This document shows, piece by piece, positions 33,407-41,560 of a stretch of 64,000 bases of DNA. This DNA comes from AC-32 sp963746155 (GTDB taxonomy: Bacteria > Actinomycetota > Thermoleophilia > Gaiellales > Gaiellaceae). The stretch covers positions 372,001 through 436,000 of the forward strand of contig CAVVAB010000012.1 of assembly GCA_963746155.1 (NCBI GenBank), written 5' to 3'. The translations under genes were made by a program, and so were the position numbers. The stretch's first letter is position 1. Each line of letters begins with the position of its first letter. The notes under the pieces are model-generated. The model saw only the letters and a program-made list of their open reading frames with translations. It ran no database searches and had not been told where the DNA came from.

Positions 33407-33550
33407 TCTGTGCCGCCGGGCCGCGCTGTCCGTCCCGAGACCGCGTCCTCAGTCGTGCCCGTAGCTTCCCACTACGGGCACTCCCTGCGTCCTTGTCACG
33501 GAACGGCCATCGCACCCCGACGACGAGCGAGGCCCGGCCAACCCCTCCTA
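33384..33550. repeat. 167-bp element bounded by a perfect 12-bp inverted repeat
   Basis: TAGGAGGGGTTG (33384-33395, in the last codons of the phosphoesterase gene) and CAACCCCTCCTA (33539-33550, entering the next promoter) are exact inverses. The 143 bases between them hold the hairpin at 33455-33481 and no reading frame. It could be a MITE-like remnant or one folded RNA. Confidence 0.45.
33455..33481 (+). terminator. Hairpin after the sdh-phosphoesterase transcript
   Basis: GTGCCCGTAG pairs perfectly with CTACGGGCAC across a seven-base loop, about 50 bases after the phosphoesterase stop. There is no clear U-tract. Confidence 0.55.
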
Positions 33551-33554
33551 GAAT
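33549..33554 (+). promoter_or_regulatory. Leaderless-type -10 of the Asp23-GNAT operon
   Basis: TAGAAT is followed by seven bases and ATG 33562. Its first two bases belong to the right arm of the 12-bp inverted repeat. Confidence 0.55.
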
Positions 33555-33561
33555 CCGCGTG

Positions 33562-33861
33562 ATGGAGGGCACCGCGAGCGTCGCCTCCGACGTTCTTGCC
33601 AGGTACGCGGCCGACGCCGCACTCGAGGTCGACGGCGTCCGCGGGCTGGTCGAGAAGCGGATGCCTCGCCAGGCAGGCGTGCGCATCGAGGAGGAGAACG
33701 GGCGCGCGGCAGTCGAGCTGCACGTCGAGCTCGAGTGGGGCGCCTCGGCCGAAGCGGTCGGCCGGGAGGTCCAGCGGCGCGTCGCCGACTACCTCGAGCG
33801 CATGGCCGGGGCGAGGCCGGCGGCCGTGAATGTCGTCGTGGACGCGATAGGCCGTCCGTGA
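33562..33861 (+). CDS. Asp23/Gls24-family envelope stress protein
   Basis: A 99-residue protein of the alkaline-shock family: ASVASDVLARYAADAALEVDGVRGLVEK, GVRIEEENGRAAVELHVELEWGAS and VAGREVQ-type helix EAVGREVQRRVADYLERM. Such proteins are cytoplasmic or membrane-associated and linked to cell-envelope stress. The start ATG follows TAGAAT at seven bases. Its stop overlaps the next gene by GTGA, so the two are coupled. Confidence 0.82.
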   Translation: MEGTASVASDVLARYAADAALEVDGVRGLVEKRMPRQAGVRIEEENGRAAVELHVELEWGASAEAVGREVQRRVADYLERMAGARPAAVNVVVDAIGRP

Positions 33862-34487
33862 AGACTCGGCTTGCCGGGCTCACGGGCGCGACCCTCGAGC
33901 AGGTTTCGCCCGTCTGCCACGACTGCGTGTGGTGGCAGTCGCGCACCGCGGGCCGGAGCGTCGACAAGACGCGCTGGATCGAGAAGGCCGAGACGGAGTT
34001 CGGCGCCTGGGGAACCGTCTACTACGACGACGACGGGCGCGTGCTCGGCTCGATGCAGTACGGGCCGTCCGGCCTCTACCCGCGTGCGGCCGAGCTTCCG
34101 GCCGGGCCGCCCTCGGACGACGCGCTGTTCGTCACCTGCGCCTACCTGATCGACCGCACGAGCCCCTGGGTGCTGCAGTCGCTGTTCCTCGCCGCGATCG
34201 GCGAGGCCAAGGACAAGGGCGCAGCGGCGCTCGAGGCGTTCGCGTACCGCTACCGCGAGGGCGAGTCCGACTACGAGCGCTTCCTCGTCCACCGCACGGT
34301 GTTCCCGCACGACTTCCTGGCCGACTTCGGCTTCCAGACCGTGCGCGCGGCCGGGCCGCTCGAGCTCGCGCGGCTGGAGCTCGGCGGGCTCCTGCCGGTG
34401 GTCGAGAGCAAGCGGGCGCGGTTGTGGCGCTCCCTGAAGGACGCGTTCATGCCGGAGCCTGTTCCGGCTCCCAGAGGCCCTACCTAG
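33858..34487 (+). CDS. GNAT-like acetyltransferase
   Basis: A 209-residue protein beginning LAGLTGATLEQVSPVCHDCVWWQSR, with a central beta-rich region (WGTVYYDDDGRVLGSMQYGP), LQSLFLAAIGEAKDKGAAALEAFAYRY as the cofactor helix and FLVHRTVFPHDFLADFGFQTVRAAGPL at the end. This layout matches actinobacterial GNAT family proteins with an early Cys-His-Cys motif. The acceptor is unknown. GTG 33858 overlaps the Asp23 stop. Confidence 0.65.
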   Translation: MKTRLAGLTGATLEQVSPVCHDCVWWQSRTAGRSVDKTRWIEKAETEFGAWGTVYYDDDGRVLGSMQYGPSGLYPRAAELPAGPPSDDALFVTCAYLIDRTSPWVLQSLFLAAIGEAKDKGAAALEAFAYRYREGESDYERFLVHRTVFPHDFLADFGFQTVRAAGPLELARLELGGLLPVVESKRARLWRSLKDAFMPEPVPAPRGPT

Positions 34488-34502
34488 GATTCGCCGCAGC
34501 GG

Positions 34503-34964
34503 CTAGTAGGCGTTGGACAGGGCGGCGCGGAGTGCCGAGGGCGTCGTGACGACCAGGCGGATCGGACGGCCGGTCGCGAGCTTCAGGCGCGGCAGGAGCT
34601 TGTCGTCGGTCGGGTCGATTACCGCGACCGAGATGTCGCCGTCCGGGTGGAGCCGGAGCGGGATCGCACGCAGCCGGAGGGCCTCCTCGCTCGGGAGGAG
34701 GACCACCGCTCGTGGGTCGAACGAGGTGACGCCGATGTCGACGAAATCGATGTTCGCCTGATCCGCGAGCGCCCGCGCGATGTCGTTCTCGAAGCAGATC
34801 CGGAGGCGGACCAGCGCCTCGCCCAGCAGCTCGCCCTCGTCCTGCTCGGCGAGCGCCCGGTCGAGGTCCTCGTGCGTGACCAGCCCTTTGCGCAAGAGCA
34901 GCGCGCCGAGGCGCGAGCGAGGCTCGTCTTCGAAAAAGGTGTGGTCGAGTCGCGCGGGCCGCAT
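34503..34964 (-). CDS. Stand-alone MshEN (GspE/PilB N-terminal) domain, candidate c-di-GMP receptor
   Basis: A 153-residue protein made only of the domain that begins type II secretion and type IV pilus ATPases. It shows the two MshEN half-motifs: RLGALLLRKGLVTHEDLDRALAEQ (near 18-41), then LGEALVRLRICFENDIARALADQ (near 47-69), followed by FVDIG and a second beta-alpha part (AIPLRLHPDGDISVAVIDPTD). In MshE-type proteins these motifs bind c-di-GMP. There is no ATPase domain; the frame ends cleanly after ALSNAY. A signalling adaptor is the inference. Confidence 0.75.
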   Translation of the reverse strand: MRPARLDHTFFEDEPRSRLGALLLRKGLVTHEDLDRALAEQDEGELLGEALVRLRICFENDIARALADQANIDFVDIGVTSFDPRAVVLLPSEEALRLRAIPLRLHPDGDISVAVIDPTDDKLLPRLKLATGRPIRLVVTTPSALRAALSNAY

Positions 34965-35037
34965 TCCCAGAACCGGTTATCGGGATTTCGAGGCCGTGAC
35001 TTGAGAACATCAGCCCGACACCGAAGGAGGCTCAAGA

Positions 35038-35405
35038 TGATCGACCACGTCACGGCGAACGTCAGCGATATCGGGCAGGCGAAAGGCTTCTACGAGCAGG
35101 TGCTGAAGCCGCTCGGATACTCGCTTCAGGCGGACTTCGAGGGCATGGCCGCGGGCTTCGGCTCCGGCGAGGGCGTCCCGGACTTCTGGATCGGCTCGAG
35201 CTCCGAGCGAGGCGCGACGCACGTCGCGTTCGGCGTGAGCGACCGCGCGACCGTGGACGCGTTTTACGAAGCGGCGGTTGCGGCGGGCGGCAAGGACAAC
35301 GGCGCGCCCGGCGTGCGCGACCACTACCACGAGAACTACTACGCGGCGTTCGTCCACGACGCCGACGGCAACAACATCGAGGCGGTCTGCCACCGGCCCG
35401 AGTGA
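35038..35405 (+). CDS. VOC-superfamily (glyoxalase/dioxygenase-fold) protein
   Basis: A 122-residue single-domain protein. ATG 35038 has GAAGGAGG with good spacing, one of the few clear SD sites. Seen: MIDHVTANVSDIGQAKGFYEQVLKPLGY, then GATHVAFGVSDRATVDAFYEAAVAAGG and YYAAFVHDADGNNIEAVCH. The His and Glu positions that bind metal in the family are plausible (H4, E-containing NNIEAVCH). The substrate is unknown. Confidence 0.85.
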
Positions 35406-35421
35406 AGCCCGGCTGACGGGC

Positions 35422-36345
35422 TCAGGCGGCGACGGCGCGGCTCGAGAGGACGAGCTCGGCGATCTGGATGCCGTTCAACGCTGCGCCCTTGCGCAGGTTG
35501 TCGCAGGCGAGGAAGAGCGAGAGGCCGTTCTCGGCGCCCGGGTCGCGGCGGATCCGGCCGACGAGCACCTCGTCGCCGCCCGCAGCCTGGCCGGGGGTGG
35601 GGAACTCCTCGACCTGCACCGACGGGGCGGCGGCGAGCAGCTCGCGCGCCTGATCGGGCGTTAGCGGCTGCTCGGTCTCGACCCAGACCGACTCGGCGTG
35701 GCCGACGGGGACGGGCACGCGAACGCAGGTCGCGCTCAGCGGTAGCTCCGGGAGCTCGAGGATCTTGCGCGTCTCCTCACGGAGCTTCGTCTCCTCCTCG
35801 AACTCCTCGCCGTCGTAGTCCCAGTCCATCGCCAGGTCGTGCTCGGCCTGCGGCTCGACGAGCAGCCGCTGCAAGCGCTGCGCCCCCGCGCCCGAGGCCG
35901 ACTGATACGTGGCGACGCGCACCGTCCGGAGGCCGGCCGCGTCGTGGAGCGGCTTCAGCACGAGCGCGAGCGGGATCGCGCAGCAGTTCGGGTTGGCCAG
36001 GATCCCCGTGTGCTCGCGGGCACGCGCGCCGTTCACCTCCGGGACGACGAGCGGGATCCCGTCCTCGAGGCGGAACGCGGCCGACTTGTCGATGCAGATG
36101 GCGCCTCCGCGCACCGCGTGCGGCACGAGCTTGCGGCTCGCGGTCGACCCGACCGAGAAGAAGCAGAGGTCGAAGCCCCCGAGCGTCTCCGGCGTCGCCT
36201 GCTCGACGCGGAGGCCACGAATCTCGCTCCCGGCCGAGCGCGCCGATGCGAACAGGTGCAGGTCGTCGAACCCGCGGCCGAGAAGCAGGTCGACGGTGAT
36301 CTGCCCGACCGCGCCCGTTGCGCCAACGACCGCCACCTTAGGCAT
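35422..36345 (-). CDS. asd: Aspartate-semialdehyde dehydrogenase
   Basis: A 307-residue enzyme converting aspartyl phosphate to aspartate semialdehyde for lysine, threonine, methionine and diaminopimelate. Seen: VAVVGATGAVGQITVDLL cofactor motif, catalytic Cys121 in ANPNCCAIPL, and RVPVPVGHAESVWVE near the substrate-binding region. The last residues ALNGIQIAEL are typical. It overlaps lysC by eight bases, so both are one operon for this pathway. The length is slightly short of the 330-350 usual but has no obvious missing piece. Confidence 0.9.
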   Translation of the reverse strand: MPKVAVVGATGAVGQITVDLLLGRGFDDLHLFASARSAGSEIRGLRVEQATPETLGGFDLCFFSVGSTASRKLVPHAVRGGAICIDKSAAFRLEDGIPLVVPEVNGARAREHTGILANPNCCAIPLALVLKPLHDAAGLRTVRVATYQSASGAGAQRLQRLLVEPQAEHDLAMDWDYDGEEFEEETKLREETRKILELPELPLSATCVRVPVPVGHAESVWVETEQPLTPDQARELLAAAPSVQVEEFPTPGQAAGGDEVLVGRIRRDPGAENGLSLFLACDNLRKGAALNGIQIAELVLSSRAVAA

Positions 36346-37588
36346 GAGCGCGCTCCGCTTCCGGCGCGTCGAGCTCGTAGGCGCGGTGCAGCACGACGAC
36401 CGCCTTCTCGACCTCGTCGCTGCGCACGTGGCACGAGATCTTGATCGGCGAGGTCGTCACGACCTCCGGCTCGATGCCGGCGTCCGCAAGGGTCTGGAAG
36501 GCCTTCGCGGCCACGCCCGGGTGGCTCTTCATGCCCGCGCCGATGACGCTGACCTTGCCGAGGTCGTCCCGCGCGCTCCACTGGGCGCCGAGCTCGTCGA
36601 GGACGGCGGCCGCGGCGACGCGGTCGTCCGCGGGCGCCGAGAAGACGATCTCCGGCCCGGTGCGGACGATCGTGTCGACGTTCACGCCGGCCTCGGCCAG
36701 CGCGGAGAACAGGCGCGCGGGTGTCGTTCCCTCGACGCGATACAGGGTCTCCTCGAGCGTGTGCGTGACTCCGGAGATCAGCGCCTTCTCGAGCATCCGT
36801 TCGTCCTCCTCGCGAATCCACGTTCCGTCCGCTCCCGAGAACGTCGAGCGGACATGCAGTTTGACGGAATGGTTGCGCGCGACCTCTACCGCCCGCACCT
36901 GCAGCACCTTGGCCCCCGACGCAGCCATCTCGAGCATCTCCTCGTAGCTGACCGCGTGCAGCTTGCGCGCGTCTGACACCAGCCGCGGATCGGCCGTGAA
37001 GACGCCGTCGACATCGGTGTAGATCTCGCAGACCTCGGCGCCGAGCGCAGCCGCGAGCGCGACAGCGGTCGTGTCCGAGCCGCCGCGGCCGAGGGTGGTG
37101 ATGTCCAGGTCCGTCGAGACGCCCTGGAAGCCTGCGACGAGCACGATCCGGTCCTGGTCCAGCGCCTCGTGGATGCGGCGCGCGCGGACGTCGACGATCT
37201 TCGCCCGGCCGTGCACCGTGTCCGTCACGATTCCCGCCTGCGACCCGGTCAGCGAGATCGCCTCGGCGCCGAGGTCGTGGATCGCCATCGCGGCGAGCGC
37301 GCAGGAGATACGCTCGCCCACCGAGATCAGCATGTCGAGCTCGCGCGGCTTGGGCTGCGGCGAGACCTCGTAGGCCAGCCGGACCAGGTCGTCGGTCGAG
37401 TCGCCCATCGCCGAGAGCACGGCCACGACGCGGTTGCCCTCGGCCCGCGCGGCCACGAGACGTCGCGCGACGTCCTTGATCTTGTCGGGGTCGGCGACCG
37501 AGGTGCCGCCGAACTTCATCACCAGCGTCCCGAGTCGCGGCTCCGCGCCCTCGACGGCGGGAAGCGCCTCGAATTCAGTCGTCGTCAC
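36338..37588 (-). CDS. lysC: Aspartate kinase
   Basis: A 416-residue kinase for the first step of the aspartate pathway. The kinase domain begins VMKFGGTSVADPDKIKDVA and contains VVAVLSAMGDSTDDL, FQGVSTDLDITTLGRGGSDTTAV and YTDVDGVFTADPRLV. Two C-terminal ACT domains follow (VSVIGAGMKSHPGVAAKAFQ is in the second), so lysine/threonine feedback control is likely. GTG 37588 follows TAGACT at seven bases. Confidence 0.93.
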   Translation of the reverse strand: MTTTEFEALPAVEGAEPRLGTLVMKFGGTSVADPDKIKDVARRLVAARAEGNRVVAVLSAMGDSTDDLVRLAYEVSPQPKPRELDMLISVGERISCALAAMAIHDLGAEAISLTGSQAGIVTDTVHGRAKIVDVRARRIHEALDQDRIVLVAGFQGVSTDLDITTLGRGGSDTTAVALAAALGAEVCEIYTDVDGVFTADPRLVSDARKLHAVSYEEMLEMAASGAKVLQVRAVEVARNHSVKLHVRSTFSGADGTWIREEDERMLEKALISGVTHTLEETLYRVEGTTPARLFSALAEAGVNVDTIVRTGPEIVFSAPADDRVAAAAVLDELGAQWSARDDLGKVSVIGAGMKSHPGVAAKAFQTLADAGIEPEVVTTSPIKISCHVRSDEVEKAVVVLHRAYELDAPEAERAHA

Positions 37589-37595
37589 GGCAGGA

Positions 37596-37601
37596 AGTCT
37601 A
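37596..37601 (-). promoter_or_regulatory. Leaderless-type -10 of lysC-asd
   Basis: TAGACT on the minus strand, seven bases before GTG 37588, in the 30-base gap after recR. Confidence 0.6.
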
Positions 37602-37618
37602 GGGAAGGGCTCCGGACC

Positions 37619-38209
37619 CTACATTTCGCGGCGGCCCGAGAGCGCCCTGCCGAGCGTGACCTCGTCCGCGTACTCGAGGTCGGCGCCGACGGGAAGGCCG
37701 CTCGCGAGCCGGGTCACGCGCACCCGGCCGCGCAGGCGGTCGGCAAGGTAGGCGGCGGTCGCCTCGCCGGTCATGTTCGGGTTCGTCGCGAGCACGACCT
37801 CCTGGACGCCGTTGCGCTCGACGCGGCCGAGGAGCTCGTCGATGCGCAGGTGCTCGGGCTCGACGCCGTCGAGCGGCGAGAGCGCGCCGCCGAGCACGTG
37901 GTAGAGGCCGCGGTACTCGTGCGTGCGCTCGACCGAGATCAGGTCGGCCGGCTGCTCGACGACGCAGACGGTCGTGTGGTCGCGCCGCGCGTCGCGGCAG
38001 ATGTCGCAGGTCTCCTCCTCGGTCAGGTTCCCGCACTCGCGGCAGAAGCGGACGCGCTCCTTGACCTCGGCGATCGCCGCCGCGAGCGCGAGCGCCTCGT
38101 CCTTCGGGACGCGGAGGATGTGGAACGCGAGCCGCTGCGCCGTCCGCTGGCCGACGCTCGGGAGCCGCGTCAGCTGCGCTACGAGGTTGTCGACGGACGG
38201 GCTGAACAT
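37619..38209 (-). CDS. recR: Recombination protein RecR
   Basis: A 196-residue RecF-pathway protein that loads RecA at gaps. Seen: the helix-hairpin-helix LTRLPSVGQRTAQRLAFHIL, a zinc-finger FCRECGNLTEEETCDICRD, and the TOPRIM domain TVCVVEQPADLISVERTHEYRGLYHVLGGALSPLDG and ATNPNMTGEATAAYLA. It is the last gene of dnaX-ybaB-CNB-recR. ACAATC-type sequence lies before the ATG. Confidence 0.94.
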   Translation of the reverse strand: MFSPSVDNLVAQLTRLPSVGQRTAQRLAFHILRVPKDEALALAAAIAEVKERVRFCRECGNLTEEETCDICRDARRDHTTVCVVEQPADLISVERTHEYRGLYHVLGGALSPLDGVEPEHLRIDELLGRVERNGVQEVVLATNPNMTGEATAAYLADRLRGRVRVTRLASGLPVGADLEYADEVTLGRALSGRREM

Positions 38210-38238
38210 GGCTGGATTGTGCCTGTCGGCTCCGGCCG

Positions 38239-38604
38239 TCAGTCCTCGGGGTAGCGCGCGAGCAGTTGCTCGGCCAACTCCTCCTCGACGTGCTCCCTTG
38301 CGATGCTGAGACAGCGCACCGCTGTTATCGCGCTGACCCGGCCTCCGCGCTTCCCTCCGCGCGCGATCGCCCGCTCGCCGACGACGTCTCCGGGCCCGCG
38401 CTCGAGCCGTGCCGTAGGCGCCTGGACGGCCACGCGGCCTTCGAGGATCAGGTAGAGGCCGGAGGCCGGCATGTCGTACTCGATCAGGACGTGACCCGGC
38501 GGGAACTCGGCCTCGGTGGCGACTCCGGCGAGGCGGCTGAGCGTTTCGTCAGACATGTCGGCAAACGCGGACGCAGCTCGCAGCGCTTCGTAGACCTCGG
38601 TCAT
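38239..38604 (-). CDS. Cyclic-nucleotide-binding-domain protein
   Basis: A 121-residue single CNB domain: FADMSDETLSRLAGVATEAEFPPGHVLIEYDMPASGLYLILEGRVAV, the phosphate-binding-like GPGDVVGERAI segment, and VRCLSIAREHVEEELA as the closing helix. There is no HTH or enzyme domain, so it probably works by binding a partner. It is inserted between ybaB and recR, one base after ybaB. Whether it binds cAMP, c-di-GMP or nothing is unknown. Confidence 0.8.
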   Translation of the reverse strand: MTEVYEALRAASAFADMSDETLSRLAGVATEAEFPPGHVLIEYDMPASGLYLILEGRVAVQAPTARLERGPGDVVGERAIARGGKRGGRVSAITAVRCLSIAREHVEEELAEQLLARYPED

Positions 38605-38605
38605 C

Positions 38606-38929
38606 TCACATCCCCGGGAGGCCGAGGCCGTGGAGCCCGCCCAGCGCTGGGCCGAGCTTGGACTCGACCAGGCTCTGCGCTGAACGAAGGGCCTCGTTGA
38701 CGGCCGCCACGATCATGTCCGCGAGCAGCTCTGGATCGTTCGGGTCGATCGCCTTCGGGTCGATCGTGATCTCGCGGATCTCGCCGCTGCCCGTCGCCAC
38801 GACCGTGACCATCCCGCCGCCCGCGGTCGCCTGGACGGTCTCGTCCTTGAGCTCCTCCTGTGCCTGCTCCATCTGCGCCTGCATCTCCTGGAGCTGCTGG
38901 AGCATCTTGTTCATGTCCATGCCACTCAT
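38606..38929 (-). CDS. ybaB: YbaB/EbfC nucleoid-associated protein
   Basis: A 107-residue DNA-binding protein: MNKMLQQLQEMQAQMEQAQEEL coiled helix, GGGMVTVVATGSGEIREITIDPKAI and LADMIVAAVNEALRSAQSL. The family forms homodimers with a tweezer shape on DNA. The ATG overlaps the dnaX stop by four bases (ATGA), the classical dnaX-ybaB-recR arrangement. Confidence 0.92.
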   Translation of the reverse strand: MSGMDMNKMLQQLQEMQAQMEQAQEELKDETVQATAGGGMVTVVATGSGEIREITIDPKAIDPNDPELLADMIVAAVNEALRSAQSLVESKLGPALGGLHGLGLPGM

Positions 38930-40540
38930 TGCTCTGGCTCCTTCACCTCTTCTGCGTCGAGGGTTCCCTTCATCAGCTCCACGAAATCCTCCTCGCTGAC
39001 CGGCTCGTCGGTCTCGTCCTCGCCTTCGTCGCCGTTCTCGCCGACCTCGAACGCGAGGGCGAGGTGGCGGCCTGTGATCTCGTACAGCGCCTCGGCGAGC
39101 AGCGTCGCGTTCTTCGGCTCCTCGGCGAGCTGGCGGTGGAACGACGCGGCCTGCGGGAACTCGACCGTCAGCGTGTCGCCGGCGAGCCCCTTGGGGTGCG
39201 CCTCGCGCAGGACCGAGGCCGTCGGGATCGACTTCTCCTCGACCGCGGGCAGGATCGTCCGCTGCCAGGCCTCCTGCAGCTGCTCGAGCTCCAGCGACGG
39301 CGGCCCCGCCGAGGGCTCCGCCGGCGGCTCCTCCGCCGCCGGACGTGGCTCTTCCGGCCGCGGCCCGGGGACTGTCCCCGGGTCATGGCTGGAATGGACA
39401 CCACCGCGCTCGAGCTGCTCCAGCCGGTAGGCCGTCGACTCGCGCGACAGGTCGGCCGCCGGCCGCGTCACCTTCACGAACGCCAGCTCGAGCGGCAGCC
39501 GCGGATCGCCGCCCTGACGCAGGTCCTCGACCGCGACCGCGAGCAGGTCGCAGAGCCGCAGGACCGTCGCCTCGCCGAGCTGGTTCGCCTGCTCCTTCAG
39601 CCGGTCGCGCGTCTCCTCGGTCACCGGCAGCGAGTCCGGAACCTCGCCGAGGTGCTGGACGAGCATCAGATGGCGCAGGTGCTCGAGCAGGTCGGTGACG
39701 AGCCGGCCGAGGTCCTGCCCCTGCTCCGAGAGCTCCTCGATGAAGGTCAGCGCCCCGGCGGTGTCGCGGTCGACGACGAGGTCGCAGAGCCGGAACAGCG
39801 CCTCCTCCTCGACAGCGCCGAGCAGCTGCAGCACCGACTGCACCGTGACCTGCTTCTCGGTCGCCGCCGCGAGCTGGTCGAGCGTCGAGACCTGCGTCGC
39901 GGAAGGAGCCGCGGGCGCTCGCTGGCGATCAAGCGCCAGGGCCGCATCGGGCGCCTCGATCCCCTCGCCGTCGCGATCCCGGCGCAGGAGCGTGACGAGC
40001 TCCGGCAGCCGCGGTCGCGAGAAGGAGAACGTCTGGCAGCGCGACCGGACCGTCGGCAGCATCTTCGAGAGGTCGGTCGTGCAGAAGACGAAGACGAGGT
40101 GGGGCGGAGGCTCCTCGATCAGCTTCAACAGCGCGTTCGAAGGCGGCGTCGGTGAGCTGGTGCGCCTCGTCGAGGATGTAGACCTTGTAGCGGCCCTCGA
40201 CCGGCTGCAGCACGACGCGCTCGCGGATCTCGCGGATGTCGTCGATCCCGCGCTGCGAGGCCGCGTCCATCTCGATCACGTCGAGCGAGGTTCCCTCGGC
40301 GATCGTGCGGCACGCGTTGCACGTCTTGTCCGGGGTCGGCGTCGGCCCCTGCTCGCAGTTCAGGGCCTTGGCGAGGATGCGCGCGAGCGAGGTCTTGCCG
40401 GTCCCGCGCGGGCCTGCGAACAGGTACGCCTGGCGGATCTGCCCGTGCGTGATCGCGTTCTGCAGCGTCCGCACGACCGCCTCCTGCCCGACCACCTCGG
40501 CGAAGTCCTGAGGGCGGTACTTGCGGTACAGGGCGGCCAC
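38926..40540 (-). CDS. dnaX: DNA polymerase III subunit gamma/tau; apparent frameshift
   Basis: The clamp-loader ATPase. P-loop FAGPRGTGKTS (42-51), zinc cysteines in CEQG ... CNACRT, and the DEAHQLT Walker B region lie in one frame. In the next frame NALLKLIEEPPPHLVFVFCTTDLSKMLPTVRSRCQTF contains the sensor and SRC arginine-finger motif. Dropping one base near 40140 joins them. The corrected protein is about 537 residues; the C-terminal part is acidic and proline-rich as in tau. Start GTG 40540 has TAAGCT at six bases. Confidence 0.92.
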
Positions 40541-40546
40541 CCGGCG

Positions 40547-40552
40547 AGCTTA
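40547..40552 (-). promoter_or_regulatory. Leaderless-type -10 of dnaX
   Basis: TAAGCT on the minus strand, six bases before GTG 40540. Confidence 0.6.
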
Positions 40553-40569
40553 TCGAAGCAGGCGCGACA

Positions 40570-40678
40570 TCCCGGGCCGGGCACACCGCGCGCCTAGGAG
40601 GGATTGCTTAGCGCTGCTTCCTTCCGGATCTGACGCGGTTCACAAGCTCCCACCGCACGGGGCCCGGCCCGAGGCCGG
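40570..40678 (-). ncRNA. ffs: SRP RNA (4.5S-like, small bacterial form)
   Basis: The universal SRP core GGAAGGAAGCAGC is present on the minus strand (40625-40613), preceded by GTTC-like GTGAACCGCGTCAGATCC. The 5' and 3' ends CGGGCCGGGC and GCCCGGCCCG pair over ten bases, which fixes the ends near 40675 and 40571. The RNA is about 105 bases, the small bacterial form without an Alu domain. It lies about 30 bp upstream of dnaX on the same strand, a common arrangement. Confidence 0.92.
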
Positions 40679-40706
40679 CGATGGTACCAGCGTCGTCTTG
40701 TGCGTT

Positions 40707-40712
40707 TAGACT
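40707..40712 (+). promoter_or_regulatory. Leaderless-type -10 of the CBS-domain gene
   Basis: TAGACT is followed by seven bases and GTG 40720. Confidence 0.6.
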
Positions 40713-40719
40713 CTAGGAA

Positions 40720-41184
40720 GTGGCTGTCGCTGACGTGATGGCGTTCCGGGTGGTGACCGTCTCGCCCGACGACCCGGTTCAGGTGGCGATCACGCGGATG
40801 CTCGAGGAGACCGTCGGCTCGGTCGGCGTCTGCGAAGGCGAGCGCCTGGTCGGGATCTTCACCGAGCGCGACGTGCTGCGGCTCGCGGGCGAGGGGCCGA
40901 ACTTCGCCGAGGTCAAGGTCGGCGACGTCATGACCCGGCAGCTCGTGACGCTCGCTCCCGACGACGACATCCTCGACGCGGCCCGCCTGATGGGCGAGCG
41001 CAAGATCCGCCACCTGCCCGTCCTGGAGGGCGAGAACCTGCTCGGGATCGTCGGCATCCGCGAGGTCGTCCGCGCGCTGGTCGAGACGCTGTGGCGCACG
41101 CAGGATCCCGAGGCGCGCGACCGCGCCCGCGAGCTCCTCGACCGCGAGAGCACCCCGGTATCCTCAGAGCCCCCGGGCGCGTAG
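40720..41184 (+). CDS. Paired CBS-domain protein overlapping a tRNA gene
   Basis: A 154-residue protein with two CBS domains (about 3-60: VADVMAFRVVTVSPDDPV ... LVGIFTERDVLRL; about 65-125: VGDVMTRQLVTLAPDDDI ... LLGIVGIREVVRAL), expected to bind adenine nucleotides. No catalytic domain is attached. The reading frame ends with PVSSEPPGA and its stop TAG lies inside the 5' end of the tRNA-Val, bases 8-10. The overlap is ten bases. Confidence 0.85.
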   Translation: MAVADVMAFRVVTVSPDDPVQVAITRMLEETVGSVGVCEGERLVGIFTERDVLRLAGEGPNFAEVKVGDVMTRQLVTLAPDDDILDAARLMGERKIRHLPVLEGENLLGIVGIREVVRALVETLWRTQDPEARDRARELLDRESTPVSSEPPGA

Positions 41185-41246
41185 CTCAGCGGGAGAGCGC
41201 CCGCTTCACACGCGGGAGGTCGCTGGTTCGATCCCAGCCGCGCCCA
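41175..41246 (+). tRNA. tRNA-Val (anticodon CAC)
   Basis: Acceptor GGGCGCG/CGCGCCC, D-arm GCTC..GAGC, anticodon stem CCCGC/GCGGG with loop TTCACAC, and T-arm GCTGG-TTCGATC-CCAGC are all perfectly paired. The discriminator is A and CCA is not encoded. Its first ten bases are also the end of the CBS-domain gene. Confidence 0.95.
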
Positions 41247-41302
41247 CTTCGTCGATCACGGCCGCCGACGGAGTCGCGCTGGGTGATGTCGTGTACTCCG
41301 GC

Positions 41303-41548
41303 TCAGCCCTGGATGATGTTGTGGACCTCCGCGATCTGAGGCTCGCCGGGGTCGACGCCGAGGTCGCTCATGATCGGCATCATCGTCTGCCCGAAGGTGT
41401 CGAACGACTGCTGCGAGTCCCAGACGTCGAACACGTGCAGGTTGTCGGGCCCTGCCGAGAATGCAACGTGGTAGAGCCGGCCCGCTGGCGCGCCCTGCCC
41501 CGCTTCCTCGAGCCGCCGGACTCCGTCTTCGTACTGCGCCTTGCTCAT
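41303..41548 (-). CDS. Small ABM-like (antibiotic biosynthesis monooxygenase fold) protein
   Basis: An 81-residue protein: YEDGVRRLEEAGQGAPAGRLYHVAFSAGPDNLHVFDVWDSQQSFDTFGQTMMPIM and VDPGEPQIAEVHNIIQG. Dimeric ferredoxin-like ABM proteins share this length and the W-D-S-Q-SF core. Its upstream region lies in the remnant gene at 41561-41883. The function is unknown. Confidence 0.7.
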   Translation of the reverse strand: MSKAQYEDGVRRLEEAGQGAPAGRLYHVAFSAGPDNLHVFDVWDSQQSFDTFGQTMMPIMSDLGVDPGEPQIAEVHNIIQG

Positions 41549-41560
41549 CGACGGGATTGG

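Noticed and set aside
33384..33550. A riboswitch in the inverted-repeat region upstream of the Asp23 gene.
   Set aside because: No known riboswitch core was recognised. The Asp23 start lies seven bases after a -10 element, so the region is probably not in its transcript.
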